A stretch of DNA of 64,000 bases, taken from Pseudomonas turukhanskensis. GTDB lineage: Bacteria > Pseudomonadota > Gammaproteobacteria > Pseudomonadales > Pseudomonadaceae. Positions 60,766-64,000 of the stretch are shown one piece after another; the first letter of the stretch is position 1; each line of letters opens with the position of its first letter. Position numbers and translations under genes: made by a program. The notes under the pieces are model-generated. The model worked only from the letters and a program-made list of their open reading frames with translations. It was not told the DNA's origin and made no database searches. The DNA is taken from assembly GCF_027922365.1 (NCBI RefSeq), contig NZ_BSFN01000002.1, positions 62,001 through 126,000 on the forward strand, in the 5' to 3' direction.

Positions 60766-62040
60766 TTAAATATCGATCTCGCCGTCAGCCTTGCGCTTCC
60801 AGCTGTCGTTACCCGGAAGCAGCAGGTTCAAGGCAATGGCGACAATGGCGCACAGGGCAATGCCCTTGAGGCCCACATCATCCGGGCCGGTGCCGGTACC
60901 CACCAGCACGCCGCCGATACCGAATACCAGCGTCACCGACACGATCACCAGGTTGCGCGCCTCGCTGAGGTCGACCTTGTGGCGAATCAGGGTGTTCATC
61001 CCCACCGCGGCAATGGAGCCGAACAGCAGGCAAAGAATGCCGCCCATTACCGGCACCGGAATGCTTTGCAGCAACGCGCCGAACTTGCCGATAAAGGCCA
61101 GCACGATGGCGAAGATCGCCGCCCAGGTCATGATTTTCGGGTTGTAGTTTTTGGTCAGCATCACCGCGCCGGTTACTTCGGCGTAGGTGGTGTTGGGCGG
61201 GCCACCGAACAGGCCGGCTACCGAGGTGGCGATGCCGTCACCCAGCAGGGTGCGGTGCAGGCCGGGTTTTTTCAGGTAGTCACGACCGGTGACGCTGCCC
61301 ACTGCAATCACGCCGCCGATGTGCTCAATGGCCGGGGCCAGAGCGACCGGCACGATAAACAGAATCGCCTGCCAGTTGAATTCCGGCGCGGTGAATTTCG
61401 GTAGTTCCAGCCACGGGGCTGCGGCAATCTTGGCGGTGTCGACCACGCCAAAATAGAAGGCCAGGGCAAAACCCACCAGCACGCCGGAAATGATCGGCAC
61501 CAGGCGGAAAATGCCTTTGCCGAACACGGCCACGATCAAGGTGGTCAGCAGCGCCGGCATGGAAATCAGCATGGCGGTTTTGTATGGGATCAACTCGGTG
61601 CCGTCACCGGCTTTGCCCATGGCCATATTGGCGGCGATGGGGGCCATGGCCAGGCCAATGGAAATCACCACCGGGCCAATCACCACCGGCGGCAGCATAC
61701 GGTCGATAAAACCGGTGCCTTTGATTTTTACCGCCAGGCCCAGGAACGTATAAACGAAGCCGGCGGCGACGATACCGCCCATGGTCGCGGCCAGGCCGAA
61801 CTGGCCCTTGGCGAGAATGATCGGGGTAATAAAGGCAAAGCTGGAGGCAAGAAAAACCGGCACCTGCCGGCCCGTGACCACCTGGAACAAAATGGTGCCA
61901 AGGCCCGCAGTAAACAGCGCCACGTTAGGATCCAACCCGGTAATCAGCGGCATCAGCACCAGGGCGCCGAAGGCCACGAACAGCATTTGCGCGCCAGACA
62001 GCACGGTGCGCCAGAGTGGATCGTTGAAATCGTCCTGCAT
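60766..62040 (-). CDS. uraA: Uracil:proton symporter, NCS2 family
   Basis: 424 residues with 14 TM segments. It starts MQDDFNDPLWRTVLSGAQMLFVAFGALVLMPLITGLDPNVALFTAG. NCS2/UraA signatures are PALITGL near the start, the substrate-binding EHIGGVIAVGSVTGRDYL, and GLFGGPPNTTYAEVTGAVMLTKNYNP. It imports uracil with protons. The gene starts three bases after the upp stop, so the two form a tight salvage operon. Confidence 0.95.
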   Translation of the reverse strand: MQDDFNDPLWRTVLSGAQMLFVAFGALVLMPLITGLDPNVALFTAGLGTILFQVVTGRQVPVFLASSFAFITPIILAKGQFGLAATMGGIVAAGFVYTFLGLAVKIKGTGFIDRMLPPVVIGPVVISIGLAMAPIAANMAMGKAGDGTELIPYKTAMLISMPALLTTLIVAVFGKGIFRLVPIISGVLVGFALAFYFGVVDTAKIAAAPWLELPKFTAPEFNWQAILFIVPVALAPAIEHIGGVIAVGSVTGRDYLKKPGLHRTLLGDGIATSVAGLFGGPPNTTYAEVTGAVMLTKNYNPKIMTWAAIFAIVLAFIGKFGALLQSIPVPVMGGILCLLFGSIAAVGMNTLIRHKVDLSEARNLVIVSVTLVFGIGGVLVGTGTGPDDVGLKGIALCAIVAIALNLLLPGNDSWKRKADGEIDI

Positions 62041-62043
62041 GGG

Positions 62044-62682
62044 TTAGGCGTCCTTTTGCTTGGTGCCGAAAATTTTGTCGCCGGCATCGCCCAGCCCGGG
62101 AATGATGTAACCGTGCTCGTTGAGTTTTTCATCGATCGAGGCGGTGAAAATCATCACCTCGGGATGCGCGTCCTGCACGGCCTTGATGCCTTCGGGCGCG
62201 GCCACCAGCACCATGGCGCGGATGTCTTTGCAGCCGGCTTTTTTCAGCAGGTCGATGGTGGCGACCATCGAACCGCCGGTGGCCAGCATCGGGTCGATAA
62301 TCAACGCCAGGCGCTCATCGATTTCCGGCACCAGCTTTTCCAGGTAGGTGTGCGCTTGCAGGGTTTCTTCGTTGCGGGCCACGCCCACGGCGCTGACTTT
62401 GGCGCCCGGAATCAGGCTGAGCACGCCTTCGAGCATGCCGATGCCGGCACGCAGAATCGGCACGATGGTGATTTTCTTGCCGGCAATTTTTTCTACTTGA
62501 ACGGTGCCACACCAGCCATCAATCGCGTAGCTTTCCAGGGGCAGGTCCTGAGTGGCTTCGTACGTGAGCAGTGCGCCCACCTCTTGAGCCAGTTCGCGGA
62601 AGTTTTTGGTGCTGATATCGGCGCGACGCATCAGACCGAGCTTGTGGCGGATCAGAGGGTGGCGGATTTCACGGATGGGCAT
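62044..62682 (-). CDS. upp: Uracil phosphoribosyltransferase
   Basis: 212 residues from ATG 62682 ([20 protein letters not shown]); upstream codons of the open frame are not protein-like. [38 protein letters not shown] (the PRPP loop) and the C-terminal uracil site [17 protein letters not shown] are all present. It converts uracil and PRPP to UMP. First gene of the upp-uraA unit, divergent from hpt. Confidence 0.97.
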   Translation of the reverse strand: MPIREIRHPLIRHKLGLMRRADISTKNFRELAQEVGALLTYEATQDLPLESYAIDGWCGTVQVEKIAGKKITIVPILRAGIGMLEGVLSLIPGAKVSAVGVARNEETLQAHTYLEKLVPEIDERLALIIDPMLATGGSMVATIDLLKKAGCKDIRAMVLVAAPEGIKAVQDAHPEVMIFTASIDEKLNEHGYIIPGLGDAGDKIFGTKQKDA

Positions 62683-62946
62683 GGGTAGGCTCCGAAACGG
62701 GCTGGCAAAAAATTGTGACAAGAGTAAAGCATTCGATATGGCAAGTGGCGCGATGACCGGTTGGTCATGGATATTTCCTGTTCTGCAAGACAGGAAATGT
62801 CGCCGGCAGATACGCGGCGCATCATTGGCGACACGTGACCGACGGGGCTTGCCCCCTGGCAAGGGGATGCGTACCTTTGCCGACTTTTATTTTGACGCAT
62901 CGATCAGGTTTTGATCAGCGCACCTAGACCCCGTGAGGAATAGCCC

Positions 62947-63504
62947 ATGTCCGTCGATATCGCCCATATCCGCCAAGTGATGGCCGAAGCCGATTGCCTG
63001 TACAGCAACGCCGAGGTCGAAGTGGCCATCGACACCATGGCTGCGGCCATCAACAGCGAAGTGGGTGACAGCAACCCGGTGGTCTTCTGCGTCATGAACG
63101 GCGGCCTGATCTTCTCCGGCAAATTGCTGCCCAAGCTCGACTTCCCGCTGGAGCTCTCCTACCTGCACGCCACCCGCTACCGCAACGAAACCAGCGGCGG
63201 CGAGCTGTTCTGGAAAGCCAAGCCGGAAATCTCCTTTATTGACCGTGACGTGCTGATCATCGACGACATCCTCGACGAAGGTCACACCCTGGGCGCCATC
63301 ATCGACTTCTGCCGCCACGCTGGCGCCAAGAACGTGCGCATTGCCGTGTTGGTCGACAAGACCCACGACCGCAAGGCGCGGCCGGATCTTAAGGCCGATT
63401 ACGTGGGCATGCCGTGTGTGGACCGTTACGTGTTTGGTTACGGCATGGACTACAAAGGCTACTGGCGTAATGCGCCGGGAATCTATGCCGTAAAAGGGAT
63501 GTAA
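62947..63504 (+). CDS. hpt: Hypoxanthine-guanine phosphoribosyltransferase
   Basis: 185 residues starting MSVDIAHIRQVMAEADCLYSN after GAGGAA. The PRPP-binding loop is VLIIDDILDEGHTLGAII (DD..DEGHT), and the substrate/flexible-loop region is CVMNGGLIFSGKLL with HATRYRNE. CVDRYVFGYGMDYKGYWRN gives the C-terminal base-binding Asp/Tyr region. It salvages hypoxanthine and guanine to IMP and GMP. Single gene, followed by a REPIN. Confidence 0.94.
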   Translation: MSVDIAHIRQVMAEADCLYSNAEVEVAIDTMAAAINSEVGDSNPVVFCVMNGGLIFSGKLLPKLDFPLELSYLHATRYRNETSGGELFWKAKPEISFIDRDVLIIDDILDEGHTLGAIIDFCRHAGAKNVRIAVLVDKTHDRKARPDLKADYVGMPCVDRYVFGYGMDYKGYWRNAPGIYAVKGM

Positions 63505-63522
63505 GCGTCAGGTTCGAATTTC

Positions 63523-63598
63523 TTGGTCCCCGCCTTCGCGGGGACGACGGAGTTTTTGGTCGGTTCACCGTCATCCCCGCGAAGGCGGGGATCCAGGT
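63523..63598. repeat. REPIN, CCGTCATCCCCGC family
   Basis: GGTCCCCGCCTTCGCGGGGA...GACGG, then after 18 bases CCGTCATCCCCGCGAAGGCG..., two copies facing each other in the opposite order from the other REPINs of the family. The best-conserved copy in the window. Confidence 0.88.
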
Positions 63599-63623
63599 GC
63601 GCTGGTCGTAGATGGGTAGAGCG

Positions 63624-64000
63624 TTACAGCCCTACATCCAGCAACACCGGCCGTTTGGCCAACGCTTTCTCCATCACGCCCTCCACAAACAACCGGTCAC
63701 TGTCTGGCAACGCCAAACGCGGTGGGCGGGTGAGGGCGGTGCCGCGTTGCATGATCTGCTCACACAGCTTGATGCACTGCACCAGGTCCGGTCGTGCATC
63801 CAGGTGCAGCAACGGCATAAACCATTCGTACAGCGGCATGGCCTCGGCGAAGCGCCCGGCCTTGGCCAGACGGAACAGGGTTTCGCCTTCTTTGGGGAAC
63901 GCATTCGACATGCCCGATACCCAGCCCACTGCCCCCACGGCAATGCTTTCCAGCACCACGTCATCCAGCCCTGCGAACAGCACAAAGCGGTCGCCCACTT
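63624..64000 (-). CDS. Dihydrodipicolinate synthase-family protein (N-terminus beyond window)
   Basis: Only the C-terminal ~125 codons are visible; the frame is open to base 64000. GDRFVLFAGLDDVVLESIAVGAVGWVSGMSNAFPKE matches the late TIM-barrel strands of DapA-family lyases/synthases (aldolase barrel, G.DD......G..G.ISG..N..P). The C-terminal helices (LFRLAKAGRFAEAMPLYEWF, LVQCIKLCEQIM) are typical. The catalytic lysine is outside the window, so the reaction cannot be judged. It is more likely a DapA paralogue for sugar-acid or hydroxyproline breakdown than the lysine-pathway enzyme (poor match to DapA's last residues), but that is inference. Confidence 0.82.
   Translation of the reverse strand, partial: VGDRFVLFAGLDDVVLESIAVGAVGWVSGMSNAFPKEGETLFRLAKAGRFAEAMPLYEWFMPLLHLDARPDLVQCIKLCEQIMQRGTALTRPPRLALPDSDRLFVEGVMEKALAKRPVLLDVGL

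Overview
The window is a stretch of ordinary chromosome from a Pseudomonas, most likely of the fluorescens/putida side of the genus. The evidence is high-GC coding with strong third-position bias, a set of typical pseudomonad genes (mqo, estB, long-form pta with ackA, hpt, upp-uraA, folM-folX, hemH, cptA-type transferase, aapJQMP) and many short palindromic intergenic repeats of the REP/REPIN kind. I see no prophage, integrase, insertion sequence, CRISPR array, rRNA or tRNA. Two genes run off the ends: a B12-binding radical SAM enzyme on the left and a dihydrodipicolinate-synthase-family protein on the right.

Layout. 1-5.9 kb: radical SAM enzyme, metallo-beta-lactamase-fold hydrolase, then an overlapping HxlR regulator/HlyD/DHA2 efflux operon. 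5.9-12.9 kb: OmpA-type lipoprotein, then a two-gene signalling unit made of a CHASE-PAS-PAS hybrid histidine kinase with three receiver domains, overlapping a REC-PAS-GGDEF-EAL protein. 13-17.7 kb (minus): YihG-type acyltransferase, pta, ackA and a small zinc-ribbon-like protein translationally coupled to ackA. 17.8-24 kb: slyD-type FKBP, glutathione peroxidase, small lipoprotein, TetR with an old-yellow-enzyme reductase (NemR-NemA type), mqo, YajG lipoprotein. 24-28 kb (minus): cNMP-GGDEF cyclase; estB with an acyl-CoA synthetase. 28-33 kb: the amino-acid ABC operon aapJQMP, with an excellent sigma-54 promoter and a long, apparently structured leader. 33-41.3 kb: renalase-like flavoprotein, hemH, MFS transporter, glycolipid-binding-like protein, the tetrahydromonapterin pair folM-folX with two small genes, an ABM membrane protein and a PilZ-like protein. 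41.5-49 kb: flavodoxin, class II aldolase coupled to a MEST-like hydrolase, lipoprotein, SDR, then the DUF1302/DUF1329 envelope pair. 49-56.5 kb: MalT-like LuxR regulator, phosphoethanolamine transferase, and a periplasmic solute-binding protein abutting a CHASE-GGDEF cyclase. 56.5-57.3 kb: a dense repeat block. 57.3-64 kb: SirB1-type protein, leucine dehydrogenase, an unrecognised secreted protein with an internal cysteine/tryptophan duplication, uraA-upp, hpt and the partial DapA-family gene.

Themes. Cyclic-di-GMP and phosphorelay signalling is well represented: three GGDEF proteins with intact signature motifs, one hybrid kinase and a probable PilZ protein. Central carbon and nucleotide salvage genes (ackA-pta, mqo, upp-uraA, hpt) look normal and intact. 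The most interesting material lies between the genes: several unrelated repeat families, most beginning with the GTAG tetranucleotide typical of RAYT-linked REPs; a 162-bp nested hairpin; a 105-bp tandem array attached to a larger composite repeat; and the aapJ leader. Among proteins, the secreted protein at 59453-60709, the MEST-like hydrolase and the solute-binding-protein/cyclase pair deserve a second look. Family assignments come from reading the sequence and from recall of families; no database search was run.
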